64,000 nt of DNA from Methanoregulaceae archaeon UBA467 (GTDB lineage: Archaea; Halobacteriota; Methanomicrobia; Methanomicrobiales; Methanospirillaceae). Shown here in pieces: positions 39,350-48,659 of the stretch (position 1 is its first letter; the number at the start of each line of letters is the position of its first letter). The notes beneath the pieces were generated by a model that ran no database searches, had not been told where the DNA came from, and saw only the letters and a list, made by a program, of their open reading frames with translations. A program made the translations under genes and the position numbers. The stretch lies in NCBI GenBank assembly GCA_002503825.1, contig DASP01000004.1, positions 1 through 64,000 on the forward strand, written 5' to 3'.

Positions 39350-41900
39350 CGACCTCCACCTTTTCGCCTTCCACGAGGTAGGAATAGACCGGGGAGAACG
39401 AGTTCTCCGGGACATCAACCGTTTTTCCGCCGATATCCACCTGTGCAGGCGGGTTTTCCAGTTCGCCTGCCGAAAGGGACCTGACTGCGTTCATGAATGC
39501 AGGAGCATCCCTGCGGAATGCCGGCCCGATAAGCGAGAGGTTGAACTGCACGTCGCTTACAACTTTCTCAAGTTTTGCAGCGTCCGCACGCCAGTGGACC
39601 TCGGCATTGAGTGTCCGTGAGGCATCACCCGAATCATCGGTGGAATGCTCTGAGAAGATGGTGACCCGGCCGAGCGGTGCATTCAATGCAAGTCCTTTTT
39701 CATGCTTGTAGCGCCTGATCTCCGAAACGACCTTAACAAGAAGTTCCCCCTCTTTGCGTGCCTCTTCATCTGAAACTGATATCGCGGGCCATGATTTGTC
39801 ATGGACGCTCCCTTTGTCCATGTACGAATAGCACTCCTCGGCAAAATGCGGAGTGAAGGGTGCCATCATCCTGCAGAGCGCGTCCAGTGCGATGCTCAGT
39901 GCATGGCACGCCCCGTCGCGTGATGAATTATCAGAATAGAGCCGCCCCTTTACCAGTTCTATGTAATTATCTGCGAGCACATCCCATGAAAACTCCCGGA
40001 TCGCCTTTAAGGCGCGGTCGAACTGGTAACATTCCATGGCATCGGTCACTTCCGATACGGTGTCCGAGAGCCTGAGAAGGAGCCAGCGGTCTGCGAGTGC
40101 GGTGACCGGGACGGTGTCATCAAAGGAAGACTTCTCAAGCTGGAGAAGGACAAAACGTGCGATATTCCACAATTTTGTCTGGAACCGCGATGCGGAAACC
40201 ACGTCGTTCCAGTTGAACATTATATCGGAACCGGTGGTCGCCCCGGCGGCTCCCCACTGGCGCAACGCATCAGCCCCGTATTTTACCACGATCTCTTCGG
40301 GCGAGATGATATTGCCCCTGCTCTTGCTCATCTTGAACCCGTCTTCGCCAAGCACCATGCCGTTAACCAGGATCTCGTCCCACGGCCTGCTGCCGGTGAG
40401 GGCCACCGACCGTAAAATGGTGTAGAATGCCCATGTCCGGATGATATCATGGCCCTGCGGCCTGATCTGGGCGGGAAAAATGGACGGGACACCGCTCCCG
40501 TCCCAGCCGGTGACGTTCAGGACAGAGATTGAAGAGTCCATCCACGTGTCGAGGACATCCTCTTCGCCGACCGCCCCGGTGTGCCCGCATGCAGGACATG
40601 GACCGGGTGCGTTCTGTCCGGTCGGGTCAACCGGCAGTGCAGACTCGTCAGGAAGGATCATCTCCCCGCATTTACTGCAGAACCAGACCGGGATCGGGGT
40701 CGCAAAGATCCGCTGGCGGGATATGCACCAGTCCCATTCCATCTGTTCAACCCAGTTTTCCATCCGCAGGAACATGTGCGCAGGACTCCAGCCGATCTCT
40801 TTTGCGGCCTTCATAATCTCTTCGGGCTTGATCTTCACGAACCATTGCCGCTCGCTCATGATCTCGATCGGCGTCTTGCACCTCCAGCACGTCCCCACCC
40901 TCTGCTCGAGTTTCTCCTGCCGGGAGAGGATACCGGATTTTTTCATGTCGTCAAGGATTGCCTCCCTGCACTCAGTCGAACTCAGACCTTCGTATTTTCC
41001 TGCGATCCCGGTCATACGTCCTTTCCGGTCGATTGCCTTCCTGAGATCGAGGGAGTGCTGTTTCCACCAGAACACGTCCTGCTTGTCGCCAAACGTACAG
41101 ATCATCACGGCACCTGAACCGAACGCCGGGTCAACCGCCTCGTCGGTGACAACCGGGACCTCGTGGCCGAAGAGCGGTACCCGGAGCGATCTGTTGCGCA
41201 GTGATGTATATCGTTCGTCCCCGGGGTGGACCGCGACTGCCACACAGGCGGCAAGGAGCTCGGGCCGGCTCGTGGCAATCTCGACCCCGTCAAAGTTGAA
41301 GTAGTTAAGTTTTGTCTCTCTTGACTCGTATGCGACTTCTGCAAACGCGATCGCAGTCTCGCAACGGGTGCAGAAATTCACAGGGTGCTCGCTCTGGTAA
41401 ATGTACCCCTTCTTCATCATCCTTAAAAACGAGAGCTGGGTCTTTTTGTAATATTCAGGGAGCATCGTGATGTACTCGTTGCTCCAGTCGACCGAGAACC
41501 CCATGCGGCGGAGTGTCATCCTCATCTTTTCGATGTTGCCAAGCGTCAGTTCCCTGCACATGCGGCGGAACTCATCTCTCGGGACGTCGTTTTTCGTGAT
41601 GCCATGGATCTCCTCCACTTTGACCTCGGTGGGAAGACCGTGGCAGTCCCAGCCCTGGGGGAACATCACATTATATCCCTGCATTCGTTTATATCGCGCA
41701 ATAAAATCGATATAGCACCAGTTAAACGCGTTCCCGATATGGAAGTTGCCGGTCGGATATGGTGGAGGGGTATCGATGATAAAGCGTGGTTTTACCGACG
41801 TTCTGTCGAAATAATTATCTTCGTCGCGCCAGATGCCCTGCCACCGTGATTCCACCTCGGCATAGTCATAATTTTTCGGGAGATCATGTGATGATGACAT
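39306..41900 (-). CDS. valS: Valyl-tRNA synthetase
   Basis: The 864-residue class I synthetase charges tRNA-Val. The HIGH motif is HIGN in PPYPTGNFHIGNAF (about residues 49-62) and the KMSKS loop is FKMSKSRGN. Three zinc-ribbon-like Cys pairs (CTRCE, CWRCK, CSKCGEM with CPACGH) and the editing domain (CP1) are present, as in archaeal ValRS. The C-terminal anticodon-binding domain and a short tail domain complete it. The gene is transcribed alone, and its end overlaps the end of tmk in the opposite direction. Confidence 0.97.
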   Translation of the reverse strand: MSSSHDLPKNYDYAEVESRWQGIWRDEDNYFDRTSVKPRFIIDTPPPYPTGNFHIGNAFNWCYIDFIARYKRMQGYNVMFPQGWDCHGLPTEVKVEEIHGITKNDVPRDEFRRMCRELTLGNIEKMRMTLRRMGFSVDWSNEYITMLPEYYKKTQLSFLRMMKKGYIYQSEHPVNFCTRCETAIAFAEVAYESRETKLNYFNFDGVEIATSRPELLAACVAVAVHPGDERYTSLRNRSLRVPLFGHEVPVVTDEAVDPAFGSGAVMICTFGDKQDVFWWKQHSLDLRKAIDRKGRMTGIAGKYEGLSSTECREAILDDMKKSGILSRQEKLEQRVGTCWRCKTPIEIMSERQWFVKIKPEEIMKAAKEIGWSPAHMFLRMENWVEQMEWDWCISRQRIFATPIPVWFCSKCGEMILPDESALPVDPTGQNAPGPCPACGHTGAVGEEDVLDTWMDSSISVLNVTGWDGSGVPSIFPAQIRPQGHDIIRTWAFYTILRSVALTGSRPWDEILVNGMVLGEDGFKMSKSRGNIISPEEIVVKYGADALRQWGAAGATTGSDIMFNWNDVVSASRFQTKLWNIARFVLLQLEKSSFDDTVPVTALADRWLLLRLSDTVSEVTDAMECYQFDRALKAIREFSWDVLADNYIELVKGRLYSDNSSRDGACHALSIALDALCRMMAPFTPHFAEECYSYMDKGSVHDKSWPAISVSDEEARKEGELLVKVVSEIRRYKHEKGLALNAPLGRVTIFSEHSTDDSGDASRTLNAEVHWRADAAKLEKVVSDVQFNLSLIGPAFRRDAPAFMNAVRSLSAGELENPPAQVDIGGKTVDVPENSFSPVYSYLVEGEKVEVVTIGDVIVTIQTSA

Positions 41901-42028
41901 TTTTCAGATATTTGTCCTGTTATAACATATAGTAATCGAATAGGCCGGGTTTGGGAGGTATTAACCGTCTCAATCTTCTTTTTTATCCTTACATTTCGTT
42001 TTTTTCAGATCGCCGCGAAGAAAAACCT

Positions 42029-42036
42029 AATTAAAT
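42029..42036 (+). promoter_or_regulatory. TATA-like element of the DUF92 gene
   Basis: The sequence AATTAAAT lies about 25 bases before the ATG at 42058, so the transcript is probably leaderless. Confidence 0.4.
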
Positions 42037-42057
42037 GCGCCGTTGACTTATAACAGA

Positions 42058-43254
42058 ATGATGAAAAAACCCGGTGACCGGATTGCGGTCCTTCTCATCC
42101 TGGTGTTCGTGCTCATTGCACCTGTCGTCCAGCCACCGTGGTTCCTTGCAATAATTGTTATCCTCTTTTCCATGGTCCTTTTCCTTATCAGGAAGACAAA
42201 ATTCCTCGCGATTGCCATGATACCGATCGCCGGTCTATACGGCCTTGGTTTTCTCCCGCTTCTCGTCTTTTCCTGTACATTGACTATCCTTGTCGTCGGG
42301 GAACTCGCGTTTCGCTGGAGCGGGGAGAAACTCTACTCGTACCTTATGTACATCGGTGCCGCATTGATCGGCTGCACGCTGGTGATGTTCTACCTCGGCA
42401 GGCAGTCACCGCTCGTTATTCTGTTCGGTGTGATCGTTGCGGTCCTTCTCAAGGCGATTTTAAAGGAACGCGAAGACGCCATGATGATCGAGGCGCTTGG
42501 TATTGCAATGACCATGTACCTAGTGTATGAACTGAATTACCAGGCTGACATAGCGCTTATCGCCCTTGCCGTGGTCATTGCCTTTTCGTTCGGGTACTTT
42601 GCATTCAGGTTGAAAACTGCCGATGTAACCGGCCTTTTTTCCGCTGCCCTTATAGGCGTAATACTGATCGTCTTTGCTGATGTCAGCTGGTTTTTAATCG
42701 TCCTCCTCTTTTTCATCCTCGGCTCGGTCTCGACACGCTACCGGTATGAATACAAGATCAATATGGGAGTCGAGCAGTCCCATGGCGGGGCCCGCGGTTA
42801 TCTGAACGTTTTCGCGAACGGGACAGTTTCTGCGGCTGCAGCGGTATTATGGGGAGTTACCGGGCACCCGGTCTTTCTCGCACTCTTTGTCGGGAGCATT
42901 GCAACGGCAGCAGGCGATACCATGGCAAGCGAGATAGGGGTGACCGGCGGCCAGCCCTACATGATAACGAACTTAAAGAGAGTCCCGCCCGGGACAAACG
43001 GGGGGATCACCCTCCTTGGAGAAATGATAGCACTTGCCGGTTCGGTCATCGTGTCGCTCGTTGCATTTCTGCTCGGCGTGATCGACCTTCCGCTTGTGGT
43101 CATATGCAGCATCGCGGGAATCGTCGGGACAAACATTGACAGTCTTGTCGGGGCGATCCTTGAAAACCGGGGGATCGTGGGAAATGCAGGCACCAACTTT
43201 ATCGCGACTGCAGGGGGAGGGCTGTTTGCTATGGTCCTCTTTGCAGCGATGTGA
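42058..43254 (+). CDS. DUF92 family integral membrane protein
   Basis: The protein of about 398 residues has some ten membrane segments. The C-terminal half holds the DUF92 signature: QSHGGARGYLNVFANGTVSA, GDTMASEIGVTGG, TNLKRVPPGTNGGITLLGE and a final GTNIDSLVGAILE. The plant homologue VTE6 is a phytyl-phosphate kinase, so an isoprenoid-phosphate kinase role in archaeal lipid metabolism is a reasonable guess. The N-terminal half is extra hydrophobic sequence. I place the start at the ATG at 42058 instead of the TTG at 42043 because of the TATA spacing. Confidence 0.8.
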   Translation: MMKKPGDRIAVLLILVFVLIAPVVQPPWFLAIIVILFSMVLFLIRKTKFLAIAMIPIAGLYGLGFLPLLVFSCTLTILVVGELAFRWSGEKLYSYLMYIGAALIGCTLVMFYLGRQSPLVILFGVIVAVLLKAILKEREDAMMIEALGIAMTMYLVYELNYQADIALIALAVVIAFSFGYFAFRLKTADVTGLFSAALIGVILIVFADVSWFLIVLLFFILGSVSTRYRYEYKINMGVEQSHGGARGYLNVFANGTVSAAAAVLWGVTGHPVFLALFVGSIATAAGDTMASEIGVTGGQPYMITNLKRVPPGTNGGITLLGEMIALAGSVIVSLVAFLLGVIDLPLVVICSIAGIVGTNIDSLVGAILENRGIVGNAGTNFIATAGGGLFAMVLFAAM

Positions 43255-43398
43255 AGGGCGTCGCACGGTTGGCCCGATATGACCAAAAACTCGCTATTCT
43301 GGTATGGCAAGGTGATTTTCATTTCCGCCAGAAGCAATTTCAAGTAATTTACCGGTGAGTGAATTATTGGAGAAGGATCAAAGGGATGATACAGACGA

Positions 43399-44223
43399 AT
43401 GGGAAATTCAAATAATGAAACGAAAATCCAGGGCCCGGCTATGACTTGGAAATGCACAGTATGCGGATTTATTTTTACCGGAGAAACGCCTCCCGGGGGT
43501 TGTCCAAACTGCCACAGTCCCTCTGGGGAATTCATCCATGAAAAAGAGTATGTACCCTTCACATATGATGGTGAGCCATTCGAGGTGCTGCTCATCAATG
43601 GAAGCACCCACCGGGCAGGAAATACTGGTGTGATGACAGAGGTTGCCGAAGAGGTGCTTCGTGAGAGAGGTGTCACCTATCGGAGGTTCAACTTAAACGA
43701 ATACCGGATCGACCATTGCTGGTGCTGTTATGCCGTAAGGGCACAATCCTGTGACTACCCTTGCCGGAACCCAAATGACGATATGCATGTATTCCACCAG
43801 ATGCTTGCCGCTTCAAAGGCGGTCATCGTAGCTTCACCCATCAATTGGAACACGATGTCGGCACGCCTCAAGATTTTCCTTGACCGGACCACCTGCATGC
43901 AGAACCTGTATCACCTGAAGAAGCCCGGATTGACTGAGGCAAAGATAGTCGGTATCCTCGTCTGCGGCCATGAGGATGGCGGTATTCAGACTGCCATGGA
44001 CATCTTCCTCAATTTCCAGCAGATGGGGTACATCCTTGCACCGTTTGGCATCGCATACCGGACGCATGGTGCCGAGTTCAACAGCAACGCGGATAGAGAA
44101 TTCTTCAGGAGTGATGAGCTGCTAAAGAGTTACACCAAAGGCGTGGTCACTAATCTCATCGAGATGATGAGACTCAATCCGGAGAAGCATCTTAAAGGAA
44201 AACTGATACCTGTTTCAGAGTGA
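43399..44223 (+). CDS. Flavodoxin-fold (NADPH-dependent FMN reductase) protein with N-terminal rubredoxin-like domain
   Basis: The 274-residue protein is a two-domain redox protein. An N-terminal rubredoxin-like metal site (CTVCGFIFTG...GCPNC, about residues 18-38) is fused to a flavodoxin-like domain with the phosphate loop NGSTHRAGNTG (about 69-79), a Cys-rich CWCCYAVRAQSCDYPCRN segment and the flavin segment SPINWNTMSARLKIFLDR. The Cys cluster is like that of iron-sulfur flavoproteins of methanogens. The likely role is electron transfer or oxygen/peroxide detoxification in the cytoplasm. The start at 43399 gives a 13-residue extension, and the ATG at 43441 is a good alternative. Confidence 0.8.
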   Translation: MGNSNNETKIQGPAMTWKCTVCGFIFTGETPPGGCPNCHSPSGEFIHEKEYVPFTYDGEPFEVLLINGSTHRAGNTGVMTEVAEEVLRERGVTYRRFNLNEYRIDHCWCCYAVRAQSCDYPCRNPNDDMHVFHQMLAASKAVIVASPINWNTMSARLKIFLDRTTCMQNLYHLKKPGLTEAKIVGILVCGHEDGGIQTAMDIFLNFQQMGYILAPFGIAYRTHGAEFNSNADREFFRSDELLKSYTKGVVTNLIEMMRLNPEKHLKGKLIPVSE

Positions 44224-44425
44224 GGAGTCAAGGAAGACCATCCCGTGGAAAAGTGGACCGGGTTTCCCCCACCCGTACCATGTTACCCCCCGGTTTTTTT
44301 GGGTAATCGGACAATATGCTGCTAGTGTAATCGTTGATTCGGGATAGGATTCTTTATTTTTTCATCCCGTGTGCTAAAATAAGAGCGGGAGGTTGAATTA
44401 TAAGGTTTTTTTTAAACTGCCATAT

Positions 44426-44905
44426 TCAGCCGTTTTTCAGTGCTACAATATCCTTTACACCAACGAGTTTCCATACTAACGATCGCTCTTCCTGTGCGAT
44501 CTTTTCGATTGGTTCACCGGGTGAATGCCCTAGTGCACTGAGCACCCGGGGGGAGAGGCCGTTCTTACTTATCATGTCTACGAAGAGGCTCCGCACCTCC
44601 TTTTTCTTTGCGGATTCGCAAACTTCTTCCAGATTTCCCTGGAGACTCACAAATGCAAACTCCGAAAGATCAGGTGCATATTCTTCAATCTCGACTGATA
44701 CTTTCGGGTTGGCTTTGAAATATTCGATCTTTCTGCCATATTTCGTGGAAAGGAAATAGAGATACTTTCCATCAAATACATACATGAACGGAGCGATATA
44801 GGGGTGTTCCGCTGCAGCAAAAGCAATCCGTGATACATGCTGTCGTTTGATCAGGGAGTCATACTCTTCCTTTGGCATTCTTGGGATTTTTAAGGGATCC
44901 TTCAT
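44426..44905 (-). CDS. Pyridoxamine 5'-phosphate oxidase-like flavin-binding protein
   Basis: The 159-residue protein has the split-barrel flavin fold. ISRIAFAAAEHPYIAPFMYVFDG-like strands, the basic STKYGRKIEYFKANPKVSVEIE segment and a C-terminal helix region fit the PNPOx-like family common in methanogens. It probably binds FMN or F420, and the substrate is unknown. I choose the ATG at 44905 because AGGAGG lies nine bases before it; the upstream TTG at 44938 has no site. It is convergent with the flavodoxin-type gene, and a perfect dyad lies upstream at 45002-45023. Confidence 0.75.
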   Translation of the reverse strand: MKDPLKIPRMPKEEYDSLIKRQHVSRIAFAAAEHPYIAPFMYVFDGKYLYFLSTKYGRKIEYFKANPKVSVEIEEYAPDLSEFAFVSLQGNLEEVCESAKKKEVRSLFVDMISKNGLSPRVLSALGHSPGEPIEKIAQEERSLVWKLVGVKDIVALKNG

Positions 44906-45001
44906 TTCATCATTCCTCCTGTTTGATTGGTTTTCCAACGAATTTTGTTTTTAACCGATTCAACCGCATTTCATCCATTTTACATGATGAGATGTGAATA
45001 A

Positions 45002-45023
45002 TGGACAGTTTGATTTCTGTCCA
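45002..45023. promoter_or_regulatory. Perfect 7-bp dyad upstream of the flavin-binding gene
   Basis: TGGACAG and CTGTCCA are perfect inverted repeats with an 8-base AT-rich spacer. The element lies about 100 bases before the start codon at 44905. It has the shape of an operator for a dimeric regulator. No regulator gene is adjacent. Confidence 0.35.
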
Positions 45024-45290
45024 GGGCTCTCGTAAACATGGCAGTAATGCGAACTGCGGCGTGGTACCGGAAAGAGATCATAGTAGGTGTAATTCGGGCA
45101 CCTGCAGCTGTTACACATTTGTTTCCTTTGAAATTCATCGATAATATATGTTCATACTGTCGGCGGGGAACCGGTCTGCTGCTGGGTGTGCAGAATCATT
45201 GAAACTTTTGATGCGGGTATTCCAATGACTGAATTGATATGCAGATAACAACTTCGATGTTGTAACCCTGTACGAAATAGTAAAAGAAGC

Positions 45291-45300
45291 AAAAAAAAAA
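45291..45300 (-). terminator. Poly-T terminator of the membrane-protein operon
   Basis: Ten A on the plus strand, read as U10 by the minus transcript, lie directly past the stop at 45302. Confidence 0.55.
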
Positions 45301-45301
45301 T

Positions 45302-46144
45302 TCAGGTATATTTGTACCAGCGGCCCTTGCTGTCGAATTCCCCGTCTATCACTTCAACTTTTACCACCGGTCCGGCAATATTTTTGAAAAAACAACTTTT
45401 AAATGCGTATATGAAGGTGACCAGGACTGCAGCCCCGATACAGTAAATGACTGCGGTAATCCATATGCCGTCTACGCCCAGAAGTGCATTCAGGTCCCCG
45501 ATGGAGAACGTGGCGTAATCGGCAGGGTCGAGACGGGAGAGCGGTTCGAGGCGATCATAGAGAATGCCGGTCCAGACGATGATCAGGGCAAACCCTGCAA
45601 TCATAACAAGGACAACTGAAGTGATGTAAAACATGATGACGCGTGAGAGGTTATTTGCAACGACTTCCACGCTCCTCCTGATCGACTCAAACATCCTGGT
45701 GTCCTCGAAAATCGCAGATGTATCATAAAAAAATGTAAAAAAGACCACCGGAACGATGGTACCGATGCTGATCAGGCCGAGCATCTCGTTTGCAAATCCG
45801 GACCCGATAATAGTCAGGGTCAGGGTGAGGATGCCGATCGTCAGCATAATTACTGCGCCGATAAGGATCGACGGGAGCAGGACCCTGAAATAGTACCCTG
45901 TCGCCCCCTTTATGAACGTCCGGCCGTCCTTTTCGCCGGTGCGGATGAGATACATCATTCCGGCAAGGAAAAACGGCAGTATGACGAGTTCGAGGACCAG
46001 GAGCCGCTCGGCAATAAACAAGCCCATGTAATACATGATTAAAAGATCTGCGGCACCAGCAAGGCCTGCTACGATGCCGGGGACCCAGAGCAGGGGGACT
46101 GAAATCATCAGTCCTGCAGCTGTTTTCAGCGAATTGGAAAGCAT
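45302..46144 (-). CDS. DUF4013-like integral membrane protein
   Basis: The 280-residue protein has about six membrane segments (e.g. AAGLMISVPLLWVPGIVAGL, LVILPFFLAGMMYLI, SILIGAVIMLTIGILTLT, VIMFYITSVVLVMIAGFALII). It ends in a short charged tail with EVIDGEFDSKGRWYKY. It resembles the DUF4013 group of archaeal and bacterial membrane proteins, whose function is unknown. It starts two bases after the end of the upstream gene, so the two form an operon. Confidence 0.6.
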   Translation of the reverse strand: MLSNSLKTAAGLMISVPLLWVPGIVAGLAGAADLLIMYYMGLFIAERLLVLELVILPFFLAGMMYLIRTGEKDGRTFIKGATGYYFRVLLPSILIGAVIMLTIGILTLTLTIIGSGFANEMLGLISIGTIVPVVFFTFFYDTSAIFEDTRMFESIRRSVEVVANNLSRVIMFYITSVVLVMIAGFALIIVWTGILYDRLEPLSRLDPADYATFSIGDLNALLGVDGIWITAVIYCIGAAVLVTFIYAFKSCFFKNIAGPVVKVEVIDGEFDSKGRWYKYT

Positions 46145-46146
46145 GA

Positions 46147-46737
46147 TTACCTGGCTCTCGGCATTGCCACTATTTCCCGCACCTGTAAGTCGAAGAAAGA
46201 AGATGTATGGGACGGCCTGATGACTGCCACGGTATCTGCCCCGCTCATTGTCCCGCCCACTGCAATGACCTCCTCATCCGGACTTACAATGCCCTGGTCG
46301 GCAGCGATAAGCACGCACTCGACGGCGACCTTGAGTCCTACCGCGATCACCCGCCGCAATGCCTCGGCAACCGCCTCGGTCCGCGATCCCCCCCCTACTT
46401 TGGCAGCCCGGGAGAATGAGCGCTCAAGTCCGGACAGGGCATGTGTTCCGGTCACGATGGTGACACCCCCTGCCTTCAGTCGTTCCGCACATTCCGGTGA
46501 GAATTCCCACACTCCCGGTTTCGAAAACCCTACCACGTGCGTTACAACGATCAGCCCGAGCGCTGTCCCCTGCATCTGTCTGAAAAATTCCATTGCGGCG
46601 TCGCCCGATGTGCTCGCGACAACGATTTTTTTAAGACCGAGTTCCGTTGCCCTCTCGATTGCGAAACGGGCGCAGTCGGGTGTATTGGATGGGCCCGGGG
46701 AATCAAAATAATAAGTAGTTCTGGCAACAAATGACAT
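46147..46737 (-). CDS. Pyruvate kinase C-terminal-domain-like protein
   Basis: The 196-residue protein has the fold of the C-terminal allosteric domain of pyruvate kinase without the catalytic barrel: CARFAIERATELGLKKIVVASTSG, VVTHVVGFSKPGVWEF, and a final EEVIAVGGTMSGADTVAVIRPS. Such stand-alone proteins are widespread in methanogens and other archaea and have no known substrate. It is divergent from the OBG GTPase gene (41 bases between starts) and is the first gene of the operon with the membrane protein. Confidence 0.7.
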   Translation of the reverse strand: MSFVARTTYYFDSPGPSNTPDCARFAIERATELGLKKIVVASTSGDAAMEFFRQMQGTALGLIVVTHVVGFSKPGVWEFSPECAERLKAGGVTIVTGTHALSGLERSFSRAAKVGGGSRTEAVAEALRRVIAVGLKVAVECVLIAADQGIVSPDEEVIAVGGTMSGADTVAVIRPSHTSSFFDLQVREIVAMPRAR

Positions 46738-46778
46738 AATAACAATTTAAAAACTCTTATCACTTAAAGGGAATTGCT

Positions 46779-47948
46779 ATGATTACACTTGCCCTCGCAG
46801 GAAAACCAAATTGCGGAAAATCCACGTTCTTCCGTGCCGCAACAATGGCGCATGCCGAGATCGCAAATTACCCCTTCACCACTATCGACGCAAATTTCGG
46901 GGTTGGATATGTCAGGGCTGCATGCCCGTGCAAAGGCCTCGGGGTGCCGTGTACCAGCTGCACCGACGGGGTCCGTTTCGTCGCGGTCAATATTATCGAT
47001 GTCGCGGGACTTGTCCCTGATGCGCACAAGGGGCGGGGACTGGGGAACCAGTTCCTCGACAACCTGAGGCAGGCCGATGCGATCATCCATATCGTGGATG
47101 CGAGCGGGTCCACCGACAGCGAAGGAAACCCTGTCGAAGTCGGGAGTCACAACCCGACGGACGATATTGTGTTTCTCCAGACTGAAATGACGATGTGGGT
47201 ATTCGGGATACTGGACAAGCACTGGGCAAAACTTTTGAGGCAGGCCCAGTCAAAGGTCTATTCGCTGCACAGGGGTATTTCTGAGGTCTTTACAGGCCTC
47301 GGCATCTCGCCGGAAGAAGTACGGGATGCGGAAATAGCAGCCGGCATCGATCTTACCCGCACCGATGAGGCAGGCCTCATCAGGTTTTGCCGTGAAATTG
47401 TCGCGATAAGCAAACCGATGATAGCGGTCGGCAACAAGGCCGACCTTGCCCCGCCGGGCCTGATCAAGTCATTCCAGGACTCCGGGGCGCTTCTCTCATC
47501 GGCTGCCGGGGAGCTGGCCCTCAGGAATGCCGCTGCTGCCGGTCTTATCCGGTACGTCCCGGGGGACCCCGGGTTTGATATCATCAAGAAAGAGTCCCTG
47601 AACCCTGCACAGATAGCAGGCCTCGAAAAAATATCCGGATTCATGAAGATGTACGGTGGAACCGGTGTCCAGCAGGCGATTAACAAGACCGTTGCCGGCC
47701 TGCTCGACCTTATCATCGTCTATCCCGTGGAAGACGAACACAAGTTCTCTGACAGCAAGGGAAGAGTCCTGCCTGATGCAAAACTGATGAAAAAGGGTTC
47801 AACTCCCCGCGACCTCGCCTTCCAGGTCCATACCGATATCGGGAACGGTTTCCTGTATGCGATCGATGCCAGGACGAATATGAGGGTGAAGGATACCCAC
47901 GAGCTGAATGACGGAGATATTATCAGGATCGTCAGTACAGCGAAATAA
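46779..47948 (+). CDS. ychF: OBG/YchF-family GTP-binding protein
   Basis: The 389-residue P-loop NTPase of the OBG group has a G1 loop GKPNCGKST at residues 8-16, a G3 segment DVAGL, an NKAD segment as G4 and a C-terminal TGS domain (about 310-389). A Cys-rich insert (CPCKGLGVPCTSC, about residues 50-62) lies between G2 and G3. Bacterial YchF prefers ATP because its G4 is altered; here the G4 reads NKAD, which fits GTP. The family binds ribosomes and is linked to translation and stress. TTTAAAAAC before the gene is a suitable TATA box. Confidence 0.9.
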   Translation: MITLALAGKPNCGKSTFFRAATMAHAEIANYPFTTIDANFGVGYVRAACPCKGLGVPCTSCTDGVRFVAVNIIDVAGLVPDAHKGRGLGNQFLDNLRQADAIIHIVDASGSTDSEGNPVEVGSHNPTDDIVFLQTEMTMWVFGILDKHWAKLLRQAQSKVYSLHRGISEVFTGLGISPEEVRDAEIAAGIDLTRTDEAGLIRFCREIVAISKPMIAVGNKADLAPPGLIKSFQDSGALLSSAAGELALRNAAAAGLIRYVPGDPGFDIIKKESLNPAQIAGLEKISGFMKMYGGTGVQQAINKTVAGLLDLIIVYPVEDEHKFSDSKGRVLPDAKLMKKGSTPRDLAFQVHTDIGNGFLYAIDARTNMRVKDTHELNDGDIIRIVSTAK

Positions 47949-47953
47949 TTCAA

Positions 47954-47960
47954 TTTTTTT
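47954..47960 (+). terminator. Poly-T terminator after the GTPase gene
   Basis: Seven T lie six bases after the stop codon at 47948. Confidence 0.4.
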
Positions 47961-47997
47961 CATATTTCGGGCATTTCATGACGATTTTTGTACAAAT

Positions 47998-48010
47998 GTT
48001 TATATACTAT
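47998..48010 (+). promoter_or_regulatory. TATA box of the gene at 48033
   Basis: GTTTATATACTAT is centred about 28 bases before the ATG at 48033, which implies a nearly leaderless message. Confidence 0.5.
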
Positions 48011-48032
48011 TATTCGGAAAAACAAGTATAGT

Positions 48033-48353
48033 ATGGCTGGCGAGGTCTATCAGGCCCAGGTAATTCGGAATTTCTTCGAAACCATCACGGGGACCGACAG
48101 GAATCTCACCCGTATATACATGTGTGTCATCAGTCTCGCCAAACTCAGGATGGAGAAACCTGAAAAAATAACTTTTCTTGTCGACCAGATGAAAAAGAGC
48201 AAGCAGCAGAGAGAGCTCTCCATTGATATCCTCGATTATATGTGTGATTCAGCTATCCAGCTCGACATGAACGTCGTCCAGACGGCGTTCGGGGTCAAGG
48301 AGATAGGCGAGATCATGCAGGATTTCAACGGGATAAGCCTTGATACGCTCTGA
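48033..48353 (+). CDS. Conserved-looking small helical protein of unknown function
   Basis: The 106-residue soluble protein appears almost fully helical. Features are EVYQAQVIRNFFETITGTDRN near the start and a central charged segment, QMKKSKQQRELS. The end, DFNGISLDTL, is acidic. There is one Cys in each half. I do not recognise a family. The ATG at 48033 fits the TATA box spacing better than the frame's earlier start at 47988. It could be a regulator or an adaptor. Confidence 0.6.
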   Translation: MAGEVYQAQVIRNFFETITGTDRNLTRIYMCVISLAKLRMEKPEKITFLVDQMKKSKQQRELSIDILDYMCDSAIQLDMNVVQTAFGVKEIGEIMQDFNGISLDTL

Positions 48354-48659
48354 CGCCGGCTTCCCTCCCCTGCATTCCTTTATTGAGCATCCGACGATCG
48401 GGACCCGTTCGTTACTGATCTCTTCTGTTACGCGTAAGCCTGTTTTAGTGTAGAATACTGTCCGTTACATTAACTGACAGGAACGCCGGGTCTGTTTTTC
48501 ATATACCGGCAGGTGAGCCCGGCATGATTTCCGGATCAGGCACTCCCGTTTCAGGCAGGCACGTGCCGCATCCATGAAGAGACGCAGATGAAGCGCCAAA
48601 ACCCGAAAAAAATTTTTGAAACGATAAATGCGCGGCTATCGGAAAAAAGCAAAAAAAAA
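48354..48659. other. Spacer between convergent genes
   Basis: These 306 bases lie between the gene at 48033 and the end of the membrane-protein gene. A plus-strand frame from 48588 runs into the opposite gene and is not called. The right end is a poly-A stretch that acts as a terminator on the minus strand. Confidence 0.5.
48651..48659 (-). terminator. Poly-T terminator of the membrane-protein gene ending at 48660
   Basis: Nine A on the plus strand are read as U9 on the minus transcript directly after the stop codon. Confidence 0.55.

Larger units (their letters stand above)
44906..45301. other. Spacer with dyad and terminator
   Basis: The 396 bases hold the promoter region of the flavin-binding protein (AT-rich near 44947-44956), a perfect inverted repeat (45002-45023) and a poly-T terminator at the far end. 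No gene is seen. Confidence 0.55.
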
